A stretch of 59,232 nt of DNA, taken from Clostridia bacterium (GTDB lineage Bacteria; Bacillota; Clostridia; Oscillospirales; CAG-272). Shown here one piece after another: positions 34,498-42,464 of the stretch. The notes under the pieces were generated by a model that was not told the DNA's origin, ran no database searches, and was given only the letters and a program-made list of their open reading frames with translations. The DNA is taken from NCBI GenBank assembly GCA_017481495.1, contig JAFUPC010000083.1, positions 1-59,232 of the forward strand. Direction: 5' to 3'. The translations under genes and the position numbers were made by a program. Each line of letters opens with the position of its first letter. Within the stretch, counting starts at the first letter, position 1.

Positions 34498-35421
34498 TTA
34501 CAATTTCTTTTCCCCCATGAAATACTTCATGGAAACCTTGTACCCCGCTCTCGCGTACATCGGGATAATATCGGTATAGGTAAAGCCCAGATACCCTTTT
34601 TCCAGTCCCTGCTGTTTCAGGTACATCGTTCCGGCCTTGACCATGTTGGTCGCGATGCCGCGCCCCTGATACGATTCCCGGGTCGAGGTACAGCCGACAC
34701 TGCCAAGCCCCGCGGCTTCGCCTCCTGCTGAGACCAGAAGTGCGCCGCAGACAAGTCCGTTTCCGTTTTCGGCAATCAGAACGCGCTCGCCATCCTCGCC
34801 GCGGTACGGTTCCGGATTTTTGTAATACTGCACGAAATGCTCCAGTGCTTCGGCAACGCAGTCCGCGGTCTTTTCCATGTCGGACTCGTCGGCGAAACGG
34901 TAGGTCATGCGGTTTTCCAGGGCATCCGGGTCAAGCTCCGGGTGTTTTTTCGATACCGCGGGAACTGTATCGCCGATGTTTACGCCAAGGTCGTCAATGT
35001 CCGTCATGTCGAGCATCATATCGACGCATTCGCCGTCGCCCCAGGTGTGGACATACCCGCGTTTTTCAAAGAACACGCGGTTTCCATCATATCCCGGAAA
35101 TTCCATCGGAACGCCGGGAGTCAGATAGCCGTGCTTGCAGCGCATGAAAGAGACCGTATCGTATCCGGCATCCCGGATATGCGATTCACATTCCGCAAGT
35201 AGTGCGGAACCGATGCCCTGTCCGCGGTATTCCGGGAGAACGCACAGCATGACGATGTGGTTTTCATTGATGACAGCGGCACTGACGACTGTCCCGTCCC
35301 GTTCTGTTGTCAGAACCCGGTTGTCGGGCGCGGAAAGCAGTGCTTTTGCGCTTTCCTCCGAGCGAATGATGCCCGGAAAACATTTATTAAATAGGTTGTA
35401 TAAATCATCTGTCGTGATCAT
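34498..35421 (-). CDS. Tandem GNAT-domain acetyltransferase
   Basis: A 307-residue protein with two GNAT folds. The N-terminal domain has the acetyl-CoA motif LPEYRGQGIGSALL; the C-terminal one has TRESYQGRGIATNMV. Both keep the Q/RxxGxG/A signature, so both could bind acetyl-CoA. Substrate unknown. An ATG at 35436 is in frame, but GAGG lies 9 nt before the ATG at 35421 (MITTDDLYNLF), which I use. It is a single gene flanked by a terminator and a degraded region. Confidence 0.88.
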   Translation of the reverse strand: MITTDDLYNLFNKCFPGIIRSEESAKALLSAPDNRVLTTERDGTVVSAAVINENHIVMLCVLPEYRGQGIGSALLAECESHIRDAGYDTVSFMRCKHGYLTPGVPMEFPGYDGNRVFFEKRGYVHTWGDGECVDMMLDMTDIDDLGVNIGDTVPAVSKKHPELDPDALENRMTYRFADESDMEKTADCVAEALEHFVQYYKNPEPYRGEDGERVLIAENGNGLVCGALLVSAGGEAAGLGSVGCTSTRESYQGRGIATNMVKAGTMYLKQQGLEKGYLGFTYTDIIPMYARAGYKVSMKYFMGEKKL

Positions 35422-35503
35422 GAACTTATACCTCATTTATTATATAGCATTTATTAATCGAATTCGGTATGAATGACCGCTTTATAACCAAGTCGGCATA
35501 CTG

Positions 35504-35701
35504 TTACGATTTCATTATATCGCCATCCGAGATTGGGAGCACTGTTTCGCACAGGACAATGTCGATATGGGTTCGCGCAAGAATGTCAAGTGCCCCGCGG
35601 CTGTCCGCGCACAGAAACGGCTGATACCCCTGGCGGCAGAAAACGATGTCGGTGTTTTATCGGATATGGGCATTCGGGTCGGCGATCAATATGGAAAACA
35701 A
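35504..35701 (-). pseudogene. Decayed response-regulator receiver domain
   Basis: Read from 35701 down, the frame gives a recognisable receiver domain. It starts FSILIADPNAHIR, hits an in-frame TAA, continues NTDIVFCRQGYQPFLCADS, GALDILARTHIDIVLCETVLP and ends ISDGDIMKS with a stop. This aligns with the beta1–beta3 part of CheY-like domains (ILVADD… then EGYEV… then DLVLLDVMLPGMDG). The phospho-acceptor Asp appears as Glu, one internal stop is present, and the second half and output domain are absent. It is a gene remnant, not a functional regulator. Confidence 0.6.
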
Positions 35702-35884
35702 TCCCGGTCATTCCTTTCATCTGATAGTATCCTGTAATATGATGACTGTACACCAGATGAATCCAAACCAAAAACAACCAACGGGAGTCTTTGAAGAATT
35801 TTTCGGATTTGTTAATGACTGCCCGTTTCCCGCAAGGTACAGCATCCCGGACACCGTCAGGCGGGGATCCGGGATGACCATTTT
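35702..35884. other. Intergenic remainder with a hairpin before nrdG
   Basis: No gene is seen here. CATCCCGGA (35843–35851) and TCCGGGATG (35868–35876) form a 9-bp stem. On the plus strand it is followed by ACCATTTTTT, which overlaps the nrdG stop. On the minus strand it is the first structure after nrdG and may act as its transcript end even though no T-run follows on that strand. Confidence 0.5.
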
Positions 35885-36451
35885 TTATGATTTCGGTTTC
35901 ATGACAAGATCCACGTCGTCGTTCTTGCTTTCCCAGAGCACACACGCACCGGCGGAAAAGGTCTTTTGCACATCAATGATGCGCTGATTATCCGATCCGC
36001 GGAAACGGAGCGAGATGTTTTTTTGCGCTTCGATGAATTCCCCGTCGATAAGGACATCGAGCATGGACAAAAGTTCATCCGTCACCTCGCACCGGGCGCG
36101 GCTGACGCATCCCGGCAGAAGATCGTCTTCCAGCGTGTAGCCGGTGAAGCACCACACGGATTTTCCGGGCAGCTCCGCATGGACCCGGCGGACAAGCTTC
36201 ACAAGCTCCCGCTGGTTGGACGGTTCCATCGGTTCCCCGCCAAGCAGGGTGAGACCGTCGATGTAATCCGGCGCAAGCAGTTCCATCAACCGGTTTTCGG
36301 TCTCTTCTGTATACGGTTCTCCGTAAGCAAAATCCCACGTCTGCGGATTGAAGCATCCCTTGCAGTGATGGGTACAGCCGGAAACGAACAGGGATACGCG
36401 GACACCCTCGCCGTTTGCGATGTCACAGTTTTTGATTTCTCCGTAGTTCAT
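35885..36451 (-). CDS. nrdG: Anaerobic ribonucleoside-triphosphate reductase activating protein
   Basis: Radical-SAM enzyme that installs the glycyl radical on NrdD. The 188-residue product has the CxxxCxxC cluster motif CTHHCKGC near residue 26, preceded by RVSLFVSGC, and GLTLLGGEPMEP as the SAM-binding GGE block. NPQTWDF right after the cluster is typical for NrdG. The ATG at 36451 lies 2 nt after the nrdD stop, so the two are translationally coupled. A longer in-frame extension into nrdD is ignored. Both proteins work only without oxygen. Confidence 0.95.
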   Translation of the reverse strand: MNYGEIKNCDIANGEGVRVSLFVSGCTHHCKGCFNPQTWDFAYGEPYTEETENRLMELLAPDYIDGLTLLGGEPMEPSNQRELVKLVRRVHAELPGKSVWCFTGYTLEDDLLPGCVSRARCEVTDELLSMLDVLIDGEFIEAQKNISLRFRGSDNQRIIDVQKTFSAGACVLWESKNDDVDLVMKPKS

Positions 36452-36453
36452 GA

Positions 36454-38631
36454 TTACAGGTGCAGAACGCGCTCCTTGATCTCCTGCGTCCGTCCCTGGT
36501 TCCAGAACTGCGTACCGATGTAGCCGCACGTTCTGCGCGCGACGTTCATCTTGGACTGATCGGTGTTTCCACACTTCGGGCAGACCCAGATGAGCTTGCC
36601 CTCATCGTCCTTTTCGATCTTGATCTCACCGTCGTAGCCGCACACCTGGCAATAATCGCTCTTGGTGTTCAGCTCGGAATACATGATATTGTTGTAGATG
36701 AACTTGATGACTTTCAGCACCGCTTCCAGGTTGCTCTGCATATTCGGCACTTCCACATAGGAGATCGCGCCGCCGGGCGACAGCGCCTGGAATTTCGATT
36801 CAAACGACAGCTTCGTGAACGCATCGATCTCCTCGGTGACGTGGATGTGGTAGCTGTTCGTGATATAGGACTTGTCGTTTATGCCCTCGACGATGCCGAA
36901 GCGCTTCTGAAGGCACTTTGCGAACTTGTAGGTTGTGGATTCCAGGGGTGTGCCGTACAAAGAGAAGTCGATGTTGTGCTCCGCTTTCCACTTCTTGCAG
37001 GCATCGTTCATATACTGCATGACCTCCAACGCAAACGGCGTTGCGGCGGGGTCGGTATGGCTCTTGCCGGTCATGTACTTCACGCACTCGTAAAGTCCCG
37101 CATAACCGAGCGAAATGGTCGAATATCCGCCGTAAAGCAGCTTGTCGATCGGCTCGCCCTTTTTCAGTCTTGCCAGTGCGCCGTACTGCCAGAGGATCGG
37201 TGCGGCATCGGACAGCGTACCTTTCAGACGGTTGTGACGGCACATCAGTGCTCTGTGGCAGAGTTCCAGACGTTCGTCGAAAATCTTCCAGAATCGGTCA
37301 AAATCGCCGCCCGAAGACAGCGCAACGTCCGGCAGGTTGATGGTGACGACACCCTGATTGAAGCGGCCGTAATACTTCGGCTTGCCGTTTTCATCGACGT
37401 AAGGCGTTAAGAAGCTGCGGCAGCCCATACAGGTGTAGCAGTGTCCTTCGCCATTTTTATCCACTTTCAGTTCCAGCATCTTCTTTTCGGAGATGTAGTC
37501 GGGAACCATGCGCTTTGCGGTACACTTTGCCGCCAGCTTGGTCAGATAATAATACGGTGAATCCTCGTGGATGTTGTCCTCCTCAAGGACGTAGATGAGC
37601 TTGGGGAACGCGGGGGTAATCCATACCCCGGACTCGTTCTTGACGCCCTGATAACGCTGTATGAGCGTTTCCTCGATGATCATCGCAAGGTCGCGCTTCT
37701 CCTGTTCGGAACGTGCTTCGTTCAGGTACATGAAAATGGTGATGAACGGTGCCTGACCGTTGGTGGTCAGAAGCGTGATAACCTGATACTGGATGGTCTG
37801 CACACCGCGCTCGATCTCCTTGCGCAGACGGCGCTCGGTGATCTCATTGATGGCTTCCTCTGTGACCGTGCCGACATAATCCTTCATCTCGGTGATGACG
37901 TCGCGGCGGATGCGCTCCCGGGACACCTGCACAAACGGGGCTAAGTGCGTCAGCGAAATGGACTGTCCGCCGTACTGGTTGGACGCGACCTGCGCGATGA
38001 TCTGTGTGGAAATGTTGCAGGCGGTCGCAAAGGAGTGTGGCTTTTCCAGTAAGGTATCGGAGATGACCGTCCCGTTCTGGAGCATATCCTCCAGATTGAC
38101 AAGGTCGCAGTTGTGCATATGCTGTGCGAAATAGTCCGCATCGTGGAAATGGATGATACCCTCATCGTGTGCATCCACGATCTCCTTGGGGAGCAGAAGA
38201 CGGCGCGTGATGTCCTTTGAGACCTCACCTGCCATATAGTCACGCTGAACGGAGTTGACGGTCGGATTCTTGTTGGAGTTTTCCTGCTTGACTTCCTCAT
38301 TGTTGCATTCGATGAGAGAAAGGATCTGGTCGTCCGTCGTATTGGACTTGCGGACCATTGCGCGGGTATAGCGGTAGGTGATATATTTCCGGGCAACATT
38401 GTACCGTCCCAGCGCCATGATCTGGTCTTCCACGAGATCCTGGATCTCTTCCACGTTCGCGGCGCGCTCCATCTGCCGGCAGGTATCGGCAACACGGTCG
38501 GCGGCAAGGCGGATCTCATCCGCGGTCATCCGATCCACCTCCGGAACCTCTTGGTTCGCTTTGGTCATCGCGCGGATAATTTTTGATATATCGAAAACTT
38601 CCTCAACGCCGCTTCTCTTGATGATATTCAT
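36454..38631 (-). CDS. nrdD: Anaerobic ribonucleoside-triphosphate reductase (class III)
   Basis: Makes deoxyribonucleotides for DNA synthesis under anoxia. The 725 residues begin with an ATP-cone domain (IIKRSGVEEVFDISKIIRAM, residues ~3–90) that senses ATP/dATP. The barrel contains HFHDADYFAQHMHNCDLVNLEDML in parts and CYTCMGCRSFL. The C-terminus has the zinc site CQVCGYDGE…CPKCGN and the radical region RRTCGYIGTQFWNQGR, where the Gly of CGYIG is the expected radical site. AAAGAGGAAGC precedes the ATG. NrdG follows 2 nt downstream. Confidence 0.96.
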   Translation of the reverse strand: MNIIKRSGVEEVFDISKIIRAMTKANQEVPEVDRMTADEIRLAADRVADTCRQMERAANVEEIQDLVEDQIMALGRYNVARKYITYRYTRAMVRKSNTTDDQILSLIECNNEEVKQENSNKNPTVNSVQRDYMAGEVSKDITRRLLLPKEIVDAHDEGIIHFHDADYFAQHMHNCDLVNLEDMLQNGTVISDTLLEKPHSFATACNISTQIIAQVASNQYGGQSISLTHLAPFVQVSRERIRRDVITEMKDYVGTVTEEAINEITERRLRKEIERGVQTIQYQVITLLTTNGQAPFITIFMYLNEARSEQEKRDLAMIIEETLIQRYQGVKNESGVWITPAFPKLIYVLEEDNIHEDSPYYYLTKLAAKCTAKRMVPDYISEKKMLELKVDKNGEGHCYTCMGCRSFLTPYVDENGKPKYYGRFNQGVVTINLPDVALSSGGDFDRFWKIFDERLELCHRALMCRHNRLKGTLSDAAPILWQYGALARLKKGEPIDKLLYGGYSTISLGYAGLYECVKYMTGKSHTDPAATPFALEVMQYMNDACKKWKAEHNIDFSLYGTPLESTTYKFAKCLQKRFGIVEGINDKSYITNSYHIHVTEEIDAFTKLSFESKFQALSPGGAISYVEVPNMQSNLEAVLKVIKFIYNNIMYSELNTKSDYCQVCGYDGEIKIEKDDEGKLIWVCPKCGNTDQSKMNVARRTCGYIGTQFWNQGRTQEIKERVLHL

Positions 38632-38771
38632 GAAGTGCTTCCTCTTTCCTTAATATTTCTGGTGTCCTGTATCATACTGTGTGAACTTTTTACATTCAGA
38701 ACATTCGTTTCGTCTGATGGTACAAGGGACACACAGAACGCATGAAGCGCTCCGGCATCCCCTGCACTTTA

Positions 38772-38800
38772 ATTATAACATAGTTCCGCGATTCCGTCAA
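38772..38800 (-). promoter_or_regulatory. Sigma-A-type promoter of nrdD-nrdG
   Basis: On the minus strand TTGACG (38800–38795) and TATAAT (38777–38772) with 17 nt between; TG one base before the -10 makes it extended. The leader to the ATG would be about 135 nt. Confidence 0.75.
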
Positions 38801-38989
38801 GCCATTTTCCGGCTTTTCTGTGCATCTTCTGTATTTCTTCCCGTTTTTTTCTGATACCGCGCTTTGTTTTGTATAAATTCCCGAAAAGGAAATTCATTGA
38901 AGCAACTGATGCAAAAAGAAAGTAAGCAGGACATTTTTCAGCTCTGCAACGTAAAAATCGTGTCGGAATCACCCGGAATACGCAGAAAA

Positions 38990-39014
38990 CAGCTGCCGCG
39001 GGTTACGGCAGCTG
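38990..39014 (-). terminator. Terminator of the solute-binding lipoprotein gene
   Basis: CAGCTGCCG (38990–38998) and CGGCAGCTG (39006–39014) form a perfect 9-bp stem with a 7-nt loop. On the minus strand TTTTCTG follows. Confidence 0.85.
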
Positions 39015-39042
39015 CGAATCCGTGTTGGTTTTTTGGGAGCAA

Positions 39043-40539
39043 TCAATCCTCAAACTGTTCGTAGAATTTTTCAAGCTTCTTGTTGATCTGTTTCTCGACT
39101 GTGGTCCATTTGGATGCAAGCGCCGTGGAGGGTGCTTTGAGAAGATCGCGGAACAGATACGGCAGACGGGCGAAATGTTGTTCGCCGAATTGGAACGAAA
39201 CATCGAACTTACGTCCGGACATGATGAGGTCAATCATCTCCGCGGTATTCTCGTCGGAGGAATATTTACCTTTCAGCGCAACATCATAGAACGTCGGATA
39301 AACATTCCGGTAGCTTTCCGCGCAGAGTGCCTCGTAGATCATGCCGACAAATTCCGTATCGGAAACCGTCTGCGGAACGGAAAAGACCTGGAACTTGTCA
39401 TCGGCGTTCGTATAATAATACTCCTGTGCGGTATCCCATTTCGGGAACGGCAGAATGGAGTAGGTATCCTGCATATCGCGCAGAGCATCAAAAGCGGCAT
39501 CAAAACGAAGCGGTGCGAACACCAGTGTGCCGTTTGCGAAGTAAATTTCCTCGTCATACTGCACTTCATATGTGAAGAAGCCCTGGCTGTTTTCCTGATA
39601 ATCACGCATCTTGGTCAGCGCGGCATCGGTCTTGTCAGTCATGAACGTCACGGACAGCATACCGTCGTCACCGACCTCGGTCAGCGGCTGGTCAAATGCG
39701 GTCAGCCAGACGTCCCCCGGGTTCGTAATCTGATAACCGAAGCCGTAGGTGTCCTCTGCATCCTTCTTGCCATCACCGTTGTTGTCCTGATAGACATCCT
39801 TGGTCAGCTCGATGAACTTGTCAATGGTCCATTCCCCGGAGCGCACCAGGTCATAAAGATAATTCGCATCCATGTCATAATTGGCGACAAGGCGCGTGTT
39901 GAAGAAAATGGCGTATGTATAGGTCATCGACGAGACGGACAGGTCGGAACAGATGGTGAAGAGCTTGCCGTTGATGGTCGCGCCGTCGTTTGCAAGCTTG
40001 TTGTGCCACGGCTGTTCCAGATTGACATACGGGATGTCAGTCCAGTCCATGCAGATACCCGCGCCGACCGGTGTGTAAGCAAGGTAATCGACATAAGCGC
40101 ACAGCTCCGCCGCATCGTCTCCGGCGAGCACGATGGTTTTGAAGAAATCGACGGTGTCGCTGCGGTTCGTTCCCTGCGGCAGAATGCTGATTTTCGTATT
40201 GAAGCGGGATTCGATCTTTTCATTGCGTTCATAGACCGCATCGTTGCACTGGTCGCCGTTCTGCTCCTCCACCCAGAATTCTTCGTTGAAGCCGTATTCC
40301 TCCGAGCAGATGATGCGGAATTCCTCTCCGGCCCAGTCCTTTTCGGGCAGGTTGTCCGCCATCATCTGGCGTTTCTGCAAATCGGTCAGCTCCGCAGTGT
40401 CGGCGACAGAAACGGTCTCGCCGGCATCCTTTGCGGCAGTCGTGACGGTACTGTCGTCGGCGGCATCTCCCCCGCAGGATGCAAATGCCGCTGTTAATGC
40501 AAGCAGTAAAAGGAATTTCGCGATTCTTTGCTGTTTCAT
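39043..40539 (-). CDS. Extracellular solute-binding lipoprotein (orphan, paralogue 2)
   Basis: A 498-residue lipoprotein: MKQQRIAKFLLLL signal, lipobox FASC (Cys22), an Asp/Thr-rich spacer and a type-1 ABC substrate-binding fold. It shows the paralogue family hallmarks: WAGEEFRIICSEEYGFNEEFW, a calcium-loop-like segment DNNGDGKKDAEDTYGFG, a GEWTIDKFIELT helix, SILPFPKWD and a KLEKFYEQFED end. The frame is open from 40587, but the ATG at 40539 begins the signal peptide and has AGAGG upstream. It is transcribed divergently from paralogue 3. No permease or ATPase gene is adjacent, so the cognate transporter must be elsewhere. Confidence 0.85.
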   Translation of the reverse strand: MKQQRIAKFLLLLALTAAFASCGGDAADDSTVTTAAKDAGETVSVADTAELTDLQKRQMMADNLPEKDWAGEEFRIICSEEYGFNEEFWVEEQNGDQCNDAVYERNEKIESRFNTKISILPQGTNRSDTVDFFKTIVLAGDDAAELCAYVDYLAYTPVGAGICMDWTDIPYVNLEQPWHNKLANDGATINGKLFTICSDLSVSSMTYTYAIFFNTRLVANYDMDANYLYDLVRSGEWTIDKFIELTKDVYQDNNGDGKKDAEDTYGFGYQITNPGDVWLTAFDQPLTEVGDDGMLSVTFMTDKTDAALTKMRDYQENSQGFFTYEVQYDEEIYFANGTLVFAPLRFDAAFDALRDMQDTYSILPFPKWDTAQEYYYTNADDKFQVFSVPQTVSDTEFVGMIYEALCAESYRNVYPTFYDVALKGKYSSDENTAEMIDLIMSGRKFDVSFQFGEQHFARLPYLFRDLLKAPSTALASKWTTVEKQINKKLEKFYEQFED

Positions 40540-40619
40540 GATAAAGTTCCTCTTTCCGGTATAATCGGCGATATTCTGAATGCGCACGGAATATCGTCTG
40601 CAACTGATATGTTATAGAT

Positions 40620-40648
40620 AGTATATCAGCATTCACGGAAAAAGTCAA
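40620..40648 (-). promoter_or_regulatory. Sigma-A-type promoter of solute-binding paralogue 2
   Basis: On the minus strand TTGACT (40648–40643), 17-nt spacer, TATACT (40625–40620). A 7-bp inverted repeat overlaps the -10, a plausible repressor site. Confidence 0.75.
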
Positions 40649-40769
40649 GAGGTTTTGATACAGAAATTTCTGCGCGGCCGGATTTTAGGCGTTTTGTACA
40701 AGAACGGTGCCGTTTTTTTGTACAGAATGACGATTCCCGGGCGGCAGGCGGGATGCTTTTGAAAACTGC

Positions 40770-40798
40770 TTGACAAAAACGGCGGAATGTGCTATAAT
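40770..40798 (+). promoter_or_regulatory. Sigma-A-type promoter of solute-binding paralogue 3
   Basis: Consensus TTGACA (40770–40775), 17-nt spacer, TATAAT (40793–40798), 45 nt before the start codon. Confidence 0.85.
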
Positions 40799-40843
40799 AA
40801 TTGAAAACGAACGAATCCATTTCTATCCACAGGAGGTTTTCAT

Positions 40844-42358
40844 ATGAAAAAGTCCACATCGCTTCTGCACTGTGCCGCATGGCTCGCCGCTGTGCTTGCA
40901 CTGATCCCCACCGTTGTCTCCTGCGGCTCCTCCGACGGAAAAACGGCATCCGACACCACCGCCGCCGTGACCGAGACCGCTGTCGAGACCGTTGATCCAA
41001 ACGACCGTTCCCAGGTCAAGGACAGTCTGCCGGATGATCTCGACTTCGACGGACGGCAGTTCACCGTTTACGTCGGCAACCGTACCTACAACGAAGATTA
41101 CATTGCCGGTCCGGAGGAAGAAACCGGTGAAATTGTTGATGATGCGGTCTACCAGCGCAATATTTCCGTTGCGGAACGGCTCAACGTGGTCATTCAGGCC
41201 GATTCGTATGACACGTCTTGGAACACCGTCGGTCCGGAGGTTTCCAAGCTGGTCATGGCGGGTGACACCACTTATGACCTGTTCATGGGCAACCAGGCCG
41301 GTCTTGCACAGCTCATCACAGAAAATTGCTTTGTCAATGCGTATGACATCGAATATCTGGATTTCTCCCAGCCGTGGTGGAACAATGAATACATGAACGA
41401 GCTTGCCGTCGGTGAGGATTTCCGGTATTTCCTGAACGGCGACTATTTCATCAGCTCCCTACTCTGGACACGTGTCGTTTTCTTCAACAAAGCGCTGTAT
41501 GCCAATTACTGGGATAATGCCAACGAGCTTTACGAAGTCGTTCTCGACGGAAAATGGACACTTGACATGATGACGAACCTCGCAAAAGAAGTCTACATCG
41601 ATCTCAACAACAACGGTATGACAGATGAAGAAGACCAGCTCGGTATGTGTACCTATCTTGCGATGTCCTCCTCCGACGGTTTCGTCTACGGAACGGACAT
41701 TGCCTTCACCGAGCGCGATGCTGACGGTTACATTACACTGACCCTGATGTCCGACGATGCGGTCACGCTGGCGGAAAAGCTTCCTGCATTCTTTGCACAG
41801 GAAGGCAGTTTCTGGAAGGATGTCACGGGAGATGCACACAACCAGACCATCTTCATGAACGGCAAGACACTGTTCATGGGCAACTCCGCGTTGTCACACG
41901 CCGAAGCCCTGCGCGACATGAAGGACGACTTCGGCTTCCTCCCGTACCCGAAGTTTGACGAAGAGCAGGAATCCTACCGTTCCCTCATCCACGATGCGGC
42001 AATGATCGGCGGTGTTTCTAATGCATCCATGAATCTTGACATGGTCGGTGCGGTCATTGAAGCGCTCTGTGCAGAAACCTACCGTTCCGTCACACCCGTT
42101 TGGTACGAGACCGCGCTCAAAGTCAAGTATTCCCGCGACGACCTCTCCACACAGATGATCGACCTCATCCACGATTCTGCGACCACCAACTTCATCTATG
42201 CCTACAACTACGCCCTCGACGGTGCCGGACTGCTCTACCGTACCCTCTGCACCAACAACAAGACCGATTATGCATCCGCTGTCAAGAAGATCGAAAAATC
42301 GGCTACAAAAAAGCTCGATAAAATCATTGAGATTTTCTCGGGAGCTCTTGAAAATTGA
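40844..42358 (+). CDS. Extracellular solute-binding lipoprotein (orphan, paralogue 3)
   Basis: A 504-residue lipoprotein: signal peptide with lipobox VVSC (Cys27), a Thr/Ala spacer and the same substrate-binding fold as the products at 30686 and 39043. Shared marks are FDGRQFTVYVGNRTYNEDY, VMAGDTTYDLFMG (compare QAGDTTYDCIE in paralogue 1), the loop DLNNNGMTDEEDQLGM, FLPYPKFDEEQ and the LCAETYRSVTPVWYETALKVKYSRD region seen also in paralogue 2. AGGAGG is 7 nt before the ATG. A strong terminator follows. The ligand is unknown; oligosaccharide is a reasonable guess. Confidence 0.85.
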   Translation: MKKSTSLLHCAAWLAAVLALIPTVVSCGSSDGKTASDTTAAVTETAVETVDPNDRSQVKDSLPDDLDFDGRQFTVYVGNRTYNEDYIAGPEEETGEIVDDAVYQRNISVAERLNVVIQADSYDTSWNTVGPEVSKLVMAGDTTYDLFMGNQAGLAQLITENCFVNAYDIEYLDFSQPWWNNEYMNELAVGEDFRYFLNGDYFISSLLWTRVVFFNKALYANYWDNANELYEVVLDGKWTLDMMTNLAKEVYIDLNNNGMTDEEDQLGMCTYLAMSSSDGFVYGTDIAFTERDADGYITLTLMSDDAVTLAEKLPAFFAQEGSFWKDVTGDAHNQTIFMNGKTLFMGNSALSHAEALRDMKDDFGFLPYPKFDEEQESYRSLIHDAAMIGGVSNASMNLDMVGAVIEALCAETYRSVTPVWYETALKVKYSRDDLSTQMIDLIHDSATTNFIYAYNYALDGAGLLYRTLCTNNKTDYASAVKKIEKSATKKLDKIIEIFSGALEN

Positions 42359-42409
42359 AATCAGGGCGTTCTCAATCCATAAACTGACCGCATTTCTCTA
42401 AAAAGAACC

Positions 42410-42457
42410 ACAGCACCCATCCCAGACATCATCCGGGAAACGGGTGCTGTATTTTTT
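42410..42457. terminator. Terminator between convergent genes
   Basis: ACAGCACCC (42410–42418) pairs with GGGTGCTGT (42442–42450), followed by ATTTTTT on the plus strand. It ends the solute-binding gene and lies just past the stop of the large minus-strand gene. Confidence 0.88.
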
Positions 42458-42464
42458 CGGTTTC

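Larger units (their letters stand above)
38632..39042. other. Intergenic region upstream of nrdD with promoter and terminator
   Basis: No protein gene is supported in these 411 nt. They hold the nrdDG promoter (38772–38800), a roughly 135-nt nrdD leader, an A/T-rich stretch around 38800–38980 and the terminator of the solute-binding gene at 38990. The leader encodes a possible 20-codon ORF read from about 38750 downward, with no usable RBS. I did not find a clear NrdR box (ACACWATATATWGTGT). Confidence 0.6.
40540..40843. other. Divergent regulatory region between two solute-binding lipoprotein genes
   Basis: These 304 nt carry no gene. They hold two back-to-back sigma-A promoters (see 40620 and 40770) and an inverted repeat CTGATAT/ATATCAG (40603–40609 and 40623–40629) that overlaps the -10 of the minus-strand promoter. 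Confidence 0.7.

Noticed and set aside
38769..38972. A 67-codon minus-strand frame upstream of nrdD
   Set aside because: It overlaps the nrdD promoter, has no RBS and shows no protein-like pattern.
39022..40497. A 491-codon open frame antisense to a solute-binding lipoprotein
   Set aside because: The opposite strand has a signal peptide, lipobox and two homologues in this window, so this frame is a by-product.
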